Source: Cephalopachus bancanus
Taxonomy: Eukaryota > Chordata > Mammalia > Primates > Tarsiidae
Assembly (NCBI GenBank): GCA_027257055.1
Contig: JAPVLO010000123.1
Location: 3,286,001 to 3,350,000 of the forward strand
Direction of reading: 5' to 3'
Length of the DNA: 64,000 nt
The notes beneath the pieces are model-generated. The model did not search any database. It saw only the letters and a list, made by a program, of their open reading frames with translations, and was not told the DNA's origin. Numbering within the stretch: the first letter of the stretch is position 1; each line of letters opens with the position of its first letter. This document shows, piece after piece, positions 32,691 through 43,925 of this stretch. The translations under genes and the position numbers were made by a program.

Positions 32691-33569
32691 TCTGAGGAAG
32701 ACAGATGTTTAAGCATTTGTCTTTAAAGATAAATACATCATCCCAAACGGTGATGACATCCTCCAAAGCCAAGCATGGCTCTCTCAGATGGAATAGCGAG
32801 GAGCTCTTTGTGTAGAGGTTGTAGAGAAAACCCGAAGGGTGATTAGGAGTTAACTCAGTAAAAAGGAGTAGGTAGTTTGCGTTGGTTTTTTAAAAGAACA
32901 CTGAAATTCTTTCTTTCACGCGGAATCCCATTGACACTTTCTATAATGAAACATGGCAAAAGCTGGACCCACACAGAGGAGGCAGGAGGCCTGACATTGA
33001 CCTCTCCAGACTTTTTCTCTCCTGACCCTCCTCTCTGAAACCACCCCTGGGCACCTCCAGCCCCACTGAAGACATTGTGAGACCTATGGACAGGAGGCTG
33101 AGATTTCAGTCAGGCCTGGGTCTGTGCCTGCGGGCTGACGAACACTGGCTTCCTGGGCAGAGGTGTGGGGAGGGACCACAGTCCTCTTCACTGTCCTGAG
33201 ACTGGCACTGGCTGCAACCAGCCCCTGTGTGGTAGTCTCTTACAGTGGTGGGTGGTGACAGTGCAAGATACACCACTTAGTATGGAAGTCAAGTCATCAC
33301 TGCTCCCCACCCCTGTCCTAAATTGCCCTTCTATTGGAGCTTCCTCAGATGGACCTGCCATATCTGACCAGACTGTTCTTGGCCATCAGTGCATACTTGG
33401 TTTTCTCCTACCTTCAAGCATTGCCTTCCACCCGGACTACCATTTGCTTGCTTGTTTTTTTGTTTGTTTTCTCAGTTCCATTCCTATTCATCTCCATTTG
33501 CCCCAGACACTTCATCCAATCCTCAGCCTGCCTGTCTAGCCCTGCCCTGATCTTTTCCAGAAGGAAGGG
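32691..33569. other. Unassigned non-coding sequence
   Basis: The 32700-32960 part is AT-rich and complex and could be weakly conserved. The remainder is featureless, with a chance 124-codon frame on the plus strand. Confidence 0.35.
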
Positions 33570-34301
33570 TCAGTGCAGCTTTTCTGAGATATGCAGTGGG
33601 ATATGAGCACAGTGAGCAGAAGGATCCAAAGACTGAAGGCTCAGGTTTATTGACAACCTTTGGCCAGTGCTGGCTCCATGACCCTGGACAAATCCCTTAA
33701 GTCTCAGAGCTATGCCTTCCCATCTATAAAAGAGGGATGGTAATAAATAAGAGCTACTTTGCAGGTTCCTTTGCTGTTGATTCCTGGTTGCACATGTTAT
33801 CCCTGCTTGTGGACAACTGGGTCCTGCCAGGCAGAGACCACTTCTGAAATGTCTGCCCCCAGAAGTGCTAGAAATGCCCATTGTGGCCAACATTCCCTTC
33901 CTGGGGGAAATCTCTCCTCTCCCAGGCAACTTTCTAAAGTCAGATGGTCTGTCTCTACCCCAGGACAACCTGGCTGTGGCTGGCTTAAAGAGATGGACAA
34001 GCCCATCAGGTTCCTGCGTCTGGAAAAGACCGTGGAGGAGGGACAGTATCTCTCCCTTTGGAGGCCCAGTGGAGAAGTGGGGAGACAGGTGCAGAGCCAG
34101 AGTCACCATGTGGGGAGGAAACACAGCAAGAGGCTTGGAGGGCACTTGCCAGGGAGGAGAGAAATGGAGCAGAGACACATAGAAAAGCCCTGAGAGGAAG
34201 GGCACACAGCCTCTGACCAAAGCCTCCCTGACCAAAGCCAGCCCCATCCTAAAGCCCCTTGATTTGTCAGAGGAGTGCAAAGAAACAAATGACTTCCCCA
34301 T
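33570..34301 (-). other. Longest open frame in the window, coding status doubtful
   Basis: A 243-codon open frame from ATG at 34301 to a stop at 33570, the longest in the window. I recognise no domain, signal peptide or repeated motif in the predicted protein. Its C-terminal third overlaps a MIR (33630-33760), and plus-strand frames of 144 and 105 codons overlap it, which argues for a stop-poor composition. No promoter or poly(A) context is evident. It is listed because a frame this long is uncommon by chance in this much sequence, not because I believe it is a gene. Confidence 0.12.
33630..33760 (+). mobile_element. MIR SINE
   Basis: 'ccatgaccctggacaaatcc', 'cttaagtctcagagctatgc' and 'catctataaaagagggatgg' are sense MIR. 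Confidence 0.75.
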
Positions 34302-34364
34302 CACTCACTGGCTGTATCACCGAGGACCCAGGGTCATCAAGAAGCCTGTCTAAGAAACAGCAAT

Positions 34365-34540
34365 AGCTGACAGTAACCGTATGCCAGGCACCCTTCTTTG
34401 TGTCCTTTCTTAAAATGGCCCTGGGAGGCAATACCGCCAATCTACTCATTTCACAGATGAGGAAGCCCGAGGCACAGAGTGGTCACACACCTTGCCTCAG
34501 AAGGCACACTAATGAGTGAATGACCCAAGATTTGAACCTT
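34365..34540 (-). mobile_element. MIR SINE
   Basis: 'atgccaggcacccttctttg', 'tttcacagatgaggaagccc' and 'aatgacccaagatttgaacc' are antisense MIR. Confidence 0.75.
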
Positions 34541-34975
34541 TCCCTAGAGTAGCATTCTCTGGAGGTTCTGAACTTAGCTACTGTGCTACCTGTCAGCTGG
34601 TGTGGTTACCATAGGTAACCATCCAGAAGAAGCAGAGAAAGAGATACAAGATCCTGTTCATAAGACTCTCGAATAATCCACAGCCCAACGAGAAGGGGGC
34701 AGGAGCTCGGAGAAAAGAGTACAAAACATTTCTGAGACACAGAGGACTTGTGTGATACACACACGATGCTCTACATGGAGAGATTTGGTACCACTAAGTT
34801 GTCAGTTCTGCCCAGAGTGATTTAGAAATTCAAGACAGCCTGAGTTACAAAGATATTATTTAAGGAACTTGATAGCATTACTCTAGATATACCAGAAGAC
34901 TTAAGGGGCAGAAGAGCCAGGATGTTTTCAAGAAAACATGCATAATTAGGGGAAATGTGCGCAGTGCCATGTTTT
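34541..34975. other. Unassigned non-coding sequence
   Basis: No recognised feature. Confidence 0.4.
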
Positions 34976-35310
34976 GGAGGGATTACAAAGCCATGCTAAT
35001 TAAAATAGTGGGACACTGGCTTTTGAACAACCATTCATGATGCATCTGCGGTCACTTGAGAAAAGTTCAGAAGGCGAGAGAGGAAAGCAAAGATAGATAC
35101 ATAAAAAAAAGACATAATACATATACAAATAAAAACATAAAGAAATATGCAATTAAATACATTGAAAATATGAAGTTTAAATATTTGCTATATGATAAAG
35201 GAGGTGTTTGGTATAAATGAGGAAAATTCTACCATTTAGGCAAAAATTAATTCCAAATGGATTTAATATGTTCATGTAAAAGAAATGAAACTATTCTCTT
35301 CTCTCAAAAA
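34976..35310 (+). mobile_element. L1 ORF2 remnant
   Basis: 'caaagccatgctaattaaaa' and later 'attccaaatggatttaatat' plus 'aagaaatgaaactattctc' follow L1 ORF2 in sense, with an AT-rich degraded middle. Frames are broken. Confidence 0.6.
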
Positions 35311-35769
35311 TGCATAACCTGAATTTAATCAAAGAGAAACATCAAACAAGCCTGGATGAGGGGCTTCTACAGAAGGGTGGGCCTGGAAGCTTCTAGCTGT
35401 CAGCAGCAAAGCAGGCAGAGGCAGGAGGATGAGCAAAAGGGGCCCAGGGCATGTGAGCCAAGCAGCTGCCTATGTATTCATGGGAAAGGGGGAGGACAGA
35501 AATACGGCCCCAGAAGCACTTGCGGCAATGCAACAAGAGGAAGCCAGGACCTTAAGAAAAGACCTGGGAACAGCCTCTGCCCTTTACCTCTCTGGTTGGC
35601 TGAGCTCCACCCTTTGCCTCTCTGGTTGTATGAGCTCCTCTCCAGTGACTGCTGACATATCCATAGTGGAACATTGTGCAGGCTCCAAGAAGCATATTTG
35701 TGAGGAATTCTAATGGTGCCAAGAAAGATGCTAAATGTATATCTAATCCTGAATTGTACCCCACATCTT
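35311..35769. other. Unassigned non-coding sequence
   Basis: Two imperfect copies of 'cctctctggttg' (35587 and 35617) form a short tandem duplication. There is no gene. Confidence 0.4.
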
Positions 35770-35920
35770 CCCATTTATGCTAGGAAGTGGATATCATTAT
35801 TATCCTCTTTTAAATTTGTGGAAACTGAGGCAGGCAGCAAAAGTTCAAGGGATCCTGAGCAGAGCCATGTATATGCTGGGCTGGGATTTGGATATGGGCA
35901 GTTGACTCAAAGGAACTGTG
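35770..35920 (-). mobile_element. MIR SINE
   Basis: 'tggatatcattattatcctc', 'tttgtggaaactgaggcagg' and 'ctgggctgggatttggatat' are antisense MIR. Confidence 0.7.
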
Positions 35921-36039
35921 CTGAGAACCATCCATCTTTCATGGTTTTTGAACAAAATCAATAGTCTGCCCAGAAACAAGGCTGAAGGGATGCATGAAGA
36001 CTGCTCAACAGCCCAAAGGGTTATGGGTAATTCGGTTTC

Positions 36040-36434
36040 TAGATGTGTTTGGTTTTTTGTTTTCTGAACTCAGGATATCCTGTGGTAAGTCGGTATTATT
36101 TTTCCAGTATATAATACATAATTATTGATTATAGTCACCATGTTGTATTTGAGGTCTCCAGCACTTACTCGTCCTTCACTGGAGGTTTGTGCTCTTAACC
36201 AATCTCTCTCCCCAACCCCAACCCTGCTCCCTTGTAACCATCATTCTATTCAATTCTCTGTTACTGTGAGTTCAAATTTGTTTTTAAGAATCCACATGTG
36301 AGATCAAGAAGTGCTTGTCTTTTTGTGACTGGATTATTATGCTTTATAGTGTTCTCAAATTTCATCAATGTTGCTGCAAATGGCAGGATGTCTTTCTTTT
36401 TAAAAACTGAATCATTTTCCATTGTGTATATAAT

Positions 36435-36483
<49 letters not shown>

Positions 36484-36610
36484 ACATTTTCTTTACTCGT
36501 TCATCTGTCAACAGCCACTTTGATTGTTTCTGTATCTTGGTGACAGTGAATAATGCCCTACTGAACATGGGGAGTGCAAATATATCTTCAAGATAGCATT
36601 ATTTTTACAA
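36040..36610 (-). mobile_element. L1M-type LINE 3' portion
   Basis: Minus-strand L1: 'atagtcaccatgttgtattt', 'ccctgctcccttgtaaccat' and, after the CA tract, 'ccacattttctttactcgtt' and 'gtgaataatgccctactgaa'. The microsatellite has grown inside it. Confidence 0.8.
36439..36482 (+). repeat. (AC)n microsatellite
   Basis: About 22 uninterrupted AC units inside an L1. Confidence 0.97.
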
Positions 36611-37315
36611 TGGGAAAAAGTCAACAATTAAATGAAAACATTCTGCCTGCCCTTCCAGTTCCTTCTATGGGAGCCAGTTCATGGCCACTCCAAGGCCACA
36701 TGACCTCAGGCACGTCTGAAATCTCATGCCACGCAGGTGCTCCCCTGTATTCCCAAGGACGTCAGTGCTGGCTGAGTCACTGTTGGGCAAGATGATCTCT
36801 ATGACACGTGAGCTCCTCCAGACGGTCCATACTTTATACTTTAAGGAAAACACAGGTGCCCACATCTTAAATCTTTCTTGCCTGCTTCATCCTCTGCTGA
36901 GCTCTGGATCCTGGGTCGCAGGATCATTTTCTGACCTCAGAGGCCCTTGTGAAGCCTGGTAATGCAGATGGCCCTAGGTGTGCAAGCCCACAACGCTAAG
37001 GTCCATCAGGGAGCTCTTGCCTGACACTGCTCCAGAGAAAAGAAAGTCTTTCTGGGAGAAAAACATTTCCTTGTTGATCCAGCCCACCAGACTCTTTGAT
37101 AGAATGGCTATGACTACTGCACCAGCAGGGGAAAGGGACTCAGACATGCATCTCCAGGGCCCTAGCTTCAGAGAGCTCACAGGCCCGCTGGAGAGCCAAG
37201 GCTGAACCAAACTGAGAGTGGCATCATGCCTCAGAACCTGATGCTGGAGTCAGCCATGAGGTGTCCTCCTCAGATCCTGCCAAGAGGCAGGAACCCAGGA
37301 ACAGGTACACCTGGG
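36611..37315. other. Unassigned non-coding sequence
   Basis: No recognised feature. Confidence 0.4.
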
Positions 37316-37722
37316 GCTCTAGTTTCCCAGGACTGCGGCAATAAATGACCACAAACTGAGTGACTTAAAACAACAAAAATGTATTCTCTCACTTTTAGAA
37401 GCCAGAAGTCTGAGGTCAAGGTGTCAGCAGGGCCATTGGATCTTTCATCTCTTATCTCTGGGGGCTCCTGGCACACCTTGACTTGTGGCAGCATCACTCC
37501 AACTCTGCCTCCATCTTCACAGGCCCTTCTACCCTGTTCCTGTGTTTTTTTCTTTTCTTTCTCTTCAAAGGACACCATCACTAAATTCACCCTAATTCAG
37601 CATGACCTAATCTCAAGATTCTTACCTTAATTACAACAGTTAACACCATTATTCTAAACAGAGTTGTATTCTGAGGTTCTGGGTAGACATAGATTTTGGG
37701 GGGACACTATCCATCCCACTGT
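37316..37722 (-). mobile_element. MLT1 (C-type) LTR
   Basis: Minus-strand LTR: 'ctagtttcccaggactgcgg', 'ccacaaactgagtgacttaa', 'agaagccagaagtctgaggt', 'cagcatcactccaactctgc', 'tattctgaggttctgggtag'. The right end at about 37722 is approximate. Confidence 0.8.
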
Positions 37723-38349
37723 ACCTAGGAAAGCTTCCAGATCCCTGCAGCAAGCCCCCAAGTATGAACTGGAGTCATTATGTGTATCATTATTTGCACC
37801 CAGTAAGCAGGAAGGAGTAGCCAGGGACTTCAGACTTTTGGGAGGGGCCAAGAGGTTTAAGAACACCTTTCCACTGTAAGCACGGAAAGAAGCTGCTTGA
37901 AGGACTTGGAAAGACCCTCATCCTAATCAGAAGGCCACCTGGGGGAGACATGAAAGGCAGAGATGCTCGCTTCCCACTCCCAGGCCCGGGTGCTATGGGG
38001 TGTGGCTTCTACATGTGTCAGACTGGGTCTGTACTATAGTAGAGGCCTCTGCCAGGTACACATTTTTTGTTGAGCGCTGTCACCTGCCTGATTATCCTGC
38101 AGGGCATACCTTTTGGGACAGGGCTTCCCAACTTCTAGATATAAAGGATTTAAATAGATGCTTTGCAAAGGAATGGTTTCATCAGAAGATCAATTACATT
38201 CAGGGAATGCTGAGTAAACCAGGAGGATTCTTCATGTTTGCAAGATTTTCAGAGCCCTTAACACACAGAGGGGTGGCATGAAACTCCAAGATGCTGGTGC
38301 AGTATGCTGCCTTTCTCAAACTTAATGGGTCATAGAGCCTTTGTTTCAC
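37723..38349. other. Unassigned non-coding sequence
   Basis: No recognised feature. A short segment near 38135-38215 ('aaggatttaaatagatgctt') could be an L1 scrap. Confidence 0.35.
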
Positions 38350-38520
38350 AACATGACAATAATAAGAGCTAACATATACTGAGCATCTAGTATGATACAG
38401 GTACTGTGCTGGGGGCCTTATGTATATATTAATTCATTAACTTATCACAATAACTTTCTGAGGTTAGAGGCTATTGTTATTCTCATTTGATAGACAAAGA
38501 AACTGAGTTTAACTCCTCTG
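38350..38520 (-). mobile_element. MIR SINE
   Basis: 'actgagcatctagtatgata', 'aattcattaacttatcacaa' and 'gatagacaaagaaactgagt' are antisense MIR. Confidence 0.8.
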
Positions 38521-38531
38521 AATGTATACCC

Positions 38532-39101
38532 TGTGGCAGGCAGAATAACAGCCCTCCAAAATGTCCACGTCCTAATCCCTGAGCCTGCGACTATGCTACC
38601 TCACATGGCAAAAGGGACTTTCCAGGTGTGACTAAGCTAAGGATTATGAGATAGGAGAGTGAACCCAATATCAACAAGACAGTCATTTTCAAAGACAGGC
38701 GGGTGGATCAGAGTTTGGAGAAGGGGCTATAATGACAAGCAGCAGTCATTACATGCAAGGAGCGGGCCAGAAGCCAAGGAGTGCCAGTGGCCTCCAGAAA
38801 CTGGAAAAGGCAAGGAAACAAATTCCACCTCCAGCCCTACCCGCAACTTGATTTTTAAGACTTAGCCCCGGAACTATAATACATTTGTGTTGCTTATTTT
38901 ATTTTATTTTTTAATAGAGACAAGTCTTGCTATGTTGCCTAGGCCTGGTCTCGAACTCCTGGGCTCAAGCAATCCTCCCAACTTGGCCTCCCAAAGTGCT
39001 GGGATTACAGGTGTGAGCCACTCCACCTGGTCTACATTTGTGTTGTTTTAAGCTACTACACTTATTGCAACTTGTTACAGCAGCATTTGGAAACTAATAC
39101 A
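38532..39101 (+). mobile_element. MLT1-type LTR split by an Alu monomer
   Basis: Sense LTR from TGTGGCAGGCAGAATAACAG (38532) to ...AAACTAATACA (39101), about 417 bp once the inserted monomer is removed. Near-matching 5-bp repeats, TACCC at 38527 and TACTC at 39102, fit an old target-site duplication. Confidence 0.75.
38880..39045 (-). mobile_element. FLAM-like Alu monomer with target-site duplication
   Basis: Antisense free left Alu monomer (38893-39032) with 'ggcctcccaaagtgctggga' and an A-rich tail seen as TTTTATTTTATTTT on plus. It is flanked by perfect TACATTTGTGTTG repeats at 38880-38892 and 39033-39045. Confidence 0.88.
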
Positions 39102-39689
39102 TACTCTTAGTAATGATAAGATAGAGGTAAAATATGAACCGGTACTGTCTGGCCCAGAGTCTAAATTCAACAGACTGTATAGTACTGACTCCTCTGTTTC
39201 TTTTAAAATAGGGTTCCACTGAGCAGCTCTCTGGGGTCCTCTAAGGCCTCAGAAGCAATCAGGGAGGTTAGCAAGGATATGGTAATGAGCCTTGAGCTAG
39301 ACCTCCAGGAGGCAAGGCTTTAGATGAGCAGGAGCGGGAGGGTGTGGAGCAGAGGGAGCGTCCTGGCTGCCAGAGACTGTGCCAAAAGTTCCCAAGACAA
39401 CATACAGGACAGAGGAGGAAGGTGAGACGAAAGAGGTGCAGGCGCCAGGTCAAGTCCAGCTCAAGTTGAGCCCCTTGGGCCCTGGAGCCCCAGACCTGGG
39501 AGGAGCGGGAGCATGGGCAGGGTCTAGCCCCGGGAAAGATGCTGGGGACGGAGCATGGTCTCACCATTCTGGTCTCACCATTCAGGGTGTATTTCCCCCA
39601 AAACAAGACTGCTACCAGTTTGACTCTAGTGACCCTGTTCTAAGATTTGAGACTATCAGCTTCCCAGGCTCCCATTCCAGACTGAAGGT
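39102..39689. other. Unassigned sequence, GC-rich at 39290-39550
   Basis: A 13-bp tandem duplication, GGTCTCACCATTC, lies near 39555-39585. The 187-codon plus frame across 39379-39942 has no recognised domain and runs into repeat-like sequence, so it is not called. Confidence 0.4.
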
Positions 39690-39845
39690 CATTCATCCAT
39701 CCATTCATGTACTCACTCATGCAATCATCACATATATGTTGAACTCTTACTATGTGTCATATGCTGGGCTAAGTATGGGTGAGACAGTTATGACCCATGT
39801 CCCAGCCTGCAGGGAGCTCCCTGTCAGCCAGAGTGGCATGCAAGT
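39690..39845 (+). mobile_element. Old LINE-like repeat fragment
   Basis: 'catccatccattcatgtact', 'tgaactcttactatgtgtca' and 'cctgcagggagctccctgtc' follow a very common old mammalian repeat pattern. The family is uncertain. Confidence 0.4.
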
Positions 39846-40299
39846 TGCAGCTGGACAGGGCTTGGTGGAGCTTCTAAGTCGGGGAATTCAAACAGATGGC
39901 CCACCAGCCTCCCCCTGCCAAATGACTCATCGCCCAGTTTGACCTGCCCCGTTATTTTCTTATTTGTTTATCAACTTGTACAGATGGGGTGATTTTCTAT
40001 CAACATCTGGATTTTCAGTTACCCTTGAAAAACAGGGTCTGGCAAGCCAGGCTCTATGACTATACAACAGGATCAGGATAATAAGTTGCAATAAGTTGCA
40101 ATAAGTGAGTAGCAGCTGTCCCTTTCAGTTCACGATTACCCTCTCTTCATTCCCTGTGTCTCCCCAGCCAGGAGGATAAGTGTTAGGAACCACTTATCAT
40201 TGTGTGGTGTCATTGATTGTCTGAGAGAAGATGTAAGAAGATAGTGAAATGAGACTCATTCTCTTGTTTCCATCAGAAGAGGAAAAACAAACTCTCATG
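39846..40299. other. Unassigned non-coding sequence
   Basis: A short tandem, AATAAGTTGC repeated, lies at about 40080-40108. Nothing else is recognised. Confidence 0.4.
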
Positions 40300-40490
40300 G
40301 ATTGTGAATTTTGCAGTGGTTCAGTGGCTGAACCCTTGACCATGGTCAAAAGTGAGAGGGAAGTCTGGCCCTGCACTTGCCAGGGTGTGGCCTTGGGCAA
40401 GTTACAAAGTTTCCTCAAGCCCACTGTAAGTGGGATAACAGTGGAGCCTGTCTCAGAAGTTTCTTTTGAAGGTGAAATGAGAGAATGCAA
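40300..40490 (+). repeat. Local duplication copy A, containing a MIR
   Basis: About 190 bp that aligns in direct orientation with 41405-41595 at roughly 84% identity by eye. The first 45 bp ('gaattttgcagtggttcagt') are not MIR consensus, while the rest is MIR-like. The copies share departures from MIR such as 'taagtgggataaca', suggesting duplication after MIR insertion. Confidence 0.7.
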
Positions 40491-40574
40491 AGCTAAAACA
40501 AGAGGGTCATGTATTTTAATAAAACTCAAATGCTTGACCAGTTTATTTGTTTATATCGGCATAACTGTCATGCT

Positions 40575-41265
40575 GCGTTGAGTTAGGCTGTAACAACCCC
40601 CAAATCTCAGTGGCTTAAAAAGCAAAGGTTTGGCCAGACACAGTGGCTCATACCTGTAATCCTAGCACTTTGGGAGGTCAAGACAGGAGGACTGCTTGAA
40701 GTCAAGAGTTCAAATTCAGGCTACAACATAGCAAGACCCCATCATTACAAAAAATAAAAAGTAAAAACAACTTGGCAGGTCCTGGTGGAACGTACCTATA
40801 GTTCCAGCTACTCAGGAGGCTGAGGCATGAGGATCGCGTGAGCCCAGGAGTCCGACACTATAGAGAGCTATGAATGCACCACTGCATGCCACTCCAGCCT
40901 GAGTGATAGAGTAAGATTCTGTCTCAAAAAAAACTGCAAAAGTATTTCTCACTCATGCTACAAGTCCACTGAAGCTTGGCCAGGAGCCCGCTCCACATCC
41001 CCTCTCTCTGGGACCCAGACCAACGGAGCAGCTGCCATTTCAAGTATGATAGAGGGAAAAGAGCTTTGAGAGTTTCTCACTGGCAGTTAATTGCCCCAGC
41101 ACAGAAGTGACACATGTCACATCTGCTTCTAACTCAAGTGACCGGGACCAGTCACAGGGCCCTGTCAAATCACAAGGGGCCAGGAAGTGTCATCCGATCA
41201 TGTGCCCAGGAGGGGGCAGGCTGCCGCCATGTGGTGAGCAGTATCCATGACTCCCACAATTGCTT
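40575..41265. mobile_element. Dispersed LTR-like repeat, copy 2 of 3, split by an Alu
   Basis: 'gttaggctgtaacaaccccc' to 40632, then resuming at about 40940 with 'gtatttctcactcatgctac', 'gagcagctgccatttcaa' and 'gaccgggaccagtcacaggg'. Same orientation as copies at 2548 and 63604. Confidence 0.55.
40633..40932 (+). mobile_element. AluJ-type element
   Basis: Sense dimer: 'ggccagacacagtggctcat', a middle A-rich linker, 'ccagctactcaggaggctga', 'gtctcaaaaaaaactgc'. It is old and diverged, without the unusual lineage's right-arm changes. Confidence 0.88.
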
Positions 41266-41404
41266 GGAGGGGTGTCAGCATTTGACCTTGTGGGTCCTGC
41301 TCTAGGTCAACCCACTCATTTTATAAAAGGGAAGACTGAGGCTAGGAGAGGGGAAGAGACTCAACAGTAACCCTATTCCAGGCTCTGTGCTAAGCACGTC
41401 CATG

Positions 41405-41595
41405 TGTTGTGAATTTTGCAGTGGTTCAGTGGCTGGACCTTGACCGTGGTCAAATCTGGGAAGGAAGTCTGGCACCGCACTTGCCAGTGTGTGACCTTGG
41501 GCAAGTCACAAAGCTTCCCCACGCCTGCAGTAAGTGGGATAACACTGGAGCCTGCCTTGAAAGGTTATTTTGAAGGCAAAATGGGAAGATGCAAC
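41405..41595 (+). repeat. Local duplication copy B, containing a MIR
   Basis: Partner of 40300-40490, about 1.1 kb to the right in the same orientation. Flanking sequences do not match, so the duplicated unit is about 190 bp. A possible antisense MIR scrap lies immediately upstream at 41320-41360 ('aaaagggaagactgaggcta'). Confidence 0.7.
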
Positions 41596-41639
41596 CAAAG
41601 TCCTCAGCACTGTGGGAGGAAGCTTTCGGTGCTTGTCAG

Positions 41640-41780
41640 TTGCTCCAAAACCTAGAACATTATGATCAGAGAAGTTAAATAACGTGCCAAAGTTCACACA
41701 CAAAACTGAATTTCAAACCCTGGTCTTCTGACTTCCAGACGAGAGCTCCCAACTCTGCACTGAGCTCTCTTTCCTTTCTT
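41640..41780 (-). mobile_element. MIR fragment
   Basis: 'gagaagttaaataacgtgcc', 'aaagttcacacacaaaactg' and 'tttcaaaccctggtcttctg' are antisense MIR. Confidence 0.65.
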
Positions 41781-41919
41781 GGAAACTTCCATCTTCACAG
41801 ACGGTTCCTAACATCCATGCCCCTTAAGACCCTCCAATGTCAATCCTGGCCTGGCATGAGTCCCAGAAAGCATTGCGTGCTTCTCTGGTGAGTTCAGTAG
41901 TCCAAAAATATGCACCACC

Positions 41920-42080
41920 TGCTACTGGCATCCAGTGCGGAGGGCAGAGCTCCATGGCAGGGAGTTTCTTAAATGGGCTTGCTGTGGGACCCTGCACAGA
42001 TCGTTTCACCCTGGGCCTTGGTCTCCTCACCTGCATAACGAGGAAGTTAAAAATTCTCCAGGTGTTACAGCAGCGTAAAG
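41920..42080 (+). mobile_element. MIR fragment
   Basis: 'ctgtgggaccctgcacagat' and 'tctcctcacctgcataacga' are a weak sense MIR core. Confidence 0.45.
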
Positions 42081-42169
42081 CACTCTCAATTGTTATACTT
42101 CCTTCTTTGCCCTGGGTGATGTGAGTACCTACTTAGATAACAGATATGGAATATCCTGAAAATTCACTA

Positions 42170-42715
42170 CTGCACAGTGACTGAGAGCACAGGCTTTGGG
42201 GCCAACACTCCAAGGGGTTCAGTTCCTACCCAGCTCTCCCATGTTGAACCTGGATGCAATGAACTGAATATCTTGTGTTAAAGTTAACCAACCCCCAATG
42301 TGATGGTATTTGGAGATGGGCTTTTGGGAGGTGATTAGGGCATAAGGATCAAGCCCTCATGAGTGGGACCCCAGAGAACTCTTTCACTCTCTTTCTGCCA
42401 TGTGAGAATATGGTGATTTTGCAACCTGGAGGAGGGTTCTCGCCAGGGTCAGACCATGCTGGCACCCAGATCTTCTGACTTCCAGAACTGTGTGAAATAA
42501 ATGTCTATTGTTTAAGCCACCCACTCCATAGCACTTTGTTATAGCAGCCTGGGCAGAGACAGGGAAACTTTCTTAAGTTCTCTTCTGTTTCCTCATATGT
42601 CAAAAGAGTATAATAAATGTAACTCGTTCATGTTGCTGTGAATATTAAACGAGTTATTGTAGGGAAAGTGCTTGAAGCAATGCCTGGCGCCAAGAAGTGC
42701 TCAATAAATATTAGC
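42170..42715 (+). mobile_element. MIR SINE split by an MLT1 LTR
   Basis: The left half at 42170-42250 ('gactgagagcacaggctttg') and right half at 42575-42715 ('cctggcgccaagaagtgctc', 'aataaatattagctg') form one sense MIR interrupted by the LTR. Confidence 0.75.
42254..42563 (+). mobile_element. MLT1A-type LTR
   Basis: 'accaacccccaatgtgatgg', 'ggaggtgattagggcataag', 'ttctgccatgtgagaatatg' and 'ttgttatagcagcctgggca' are a sense MLT1A-like LTR, inserted in the MIR above. Confidence 0.82.
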
Positions 42716-43104
42716 TGTGTTCCAGGAGCCACTGTTAGTATCAAAGCCTCTGTTCTTGAAGAGCTTCTAAACTCGTGGGAGACAAGAAGTGCCTCTGAAG
42801 TATCGTCTGGAGACGATAGGATTGTCTGGTATTCAGTGTGAACTCAGAGAGTGCAATGTGGCCTGTCAGAGTTATAGGACACAAAGAAGGGTGGCCTGGA
42901 AGGGTTGAGGAAGACTTCCTGAAGGAAGGTGTGGGTGAGGATGACAGGGCTGGGGAACAGTGGGTGTCCTGGAAAGGCGCTGTTATGAGGAACCCTGCCC
43001 AAGGTGGGAGAAAGACTGTATCAGGCATCATTTTATCATGCAGATCTTTAGCGATGTGCTCTCTGATGTGACAGGATGAATAAGGCAATTCAGTGTCACA
43101 GCAT
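42716..43104. other. Unassigned, possibly an old repeat
   Basis: The 'aggaagacttcctgaaggaa' stretch resembles a common old dispersed repeat, but it was not assigned. Confidence 0.35.
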
Positions 43105-43330
43105 GAGCAATTAGCCAGGCATTCTTGGGGTGACAGTCTCAGGGCTGTCACTCTCAGCTATATGATCTTGGTCAAGTTATTTAGCCTCTCTGAGCCTTAT
43201 TTCCCCCAGTCTGTAAACTGGGGATAATAATGGCACTTCATCACAAGGCTGTCGTGAGGATGAAATGGCCTAAAGCCTAGAAAGGAAGTCAGTCCCGGGT
43301 AAGGGTGGTCATTGTTGCTCTCTTTATGAG
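43105..43330 (+). mobile_element. MIR SINE
   Basis: 'tatgatcttggtcaagttat', 'ctctctgagccttatttccc', 'agtctgtaaactggggataa' are sense MIR. Confidence 0.8.
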
Positions 43331-43925
43331 TGACTTTTACATTGGAAAGTTGTGGGAACATGGCATGTGAGAGACAACTTCTGACAGGGAACTGCAAGTA
43401 GCCCAAGAGAGTATGATCTATGTCGTGCCCAGATTCCTCACAATATGGGGATGGTCCTATACATGAATAAAAAGTATCCCGGAACTATTTTTCAAAGTCT
43501 GGTCCATGCTCCCACACCAGCCCATAAACTCTTGGAACAGATGCTGTATTGAGACAGCTACAAAGATTGCGGGTAAATGCTTAAAAACTTTGTACACGGC
43601 TGGGACATCCAAATGCATGCTCAGTAGACGTCTCATCTACAGACAAGTTCAATTGTTGCCGACTCTGCTTTGTAAGCTGCAGGTAGTTCAAGCTGCATAC
43701 CAGCCACATGTAGTAGGACCATGTCATTCTATGAAGGATGGCAAATATAGATATATTTTAAAGCAGGATTTATTGAGAGGACAGAAAATCTCCCACAGTT
43801 GGAGGGGACCAGAGGGGGTTGCCCAGGACTGCAAATATTTAAAAGCAGTCCTTTGCAGCAGATAGTTTGAGAAACACTGATTTATGAGCAGGCAGAGGTC
43901 TTTAATCTTGAGTGGGTAGATACAA
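43331..43925. other. Unassigned non-coding sequence
   Basis: No recognised repeat. A 119-codon plus frame lacks any domain. Confidence 0.4.

Noticed and set aside
39379..39942. 187-codon plus-strand frame
   Set aside because: No recognisable domain; its right part crosses an old dispersed repeat; no exon signals at its ends.
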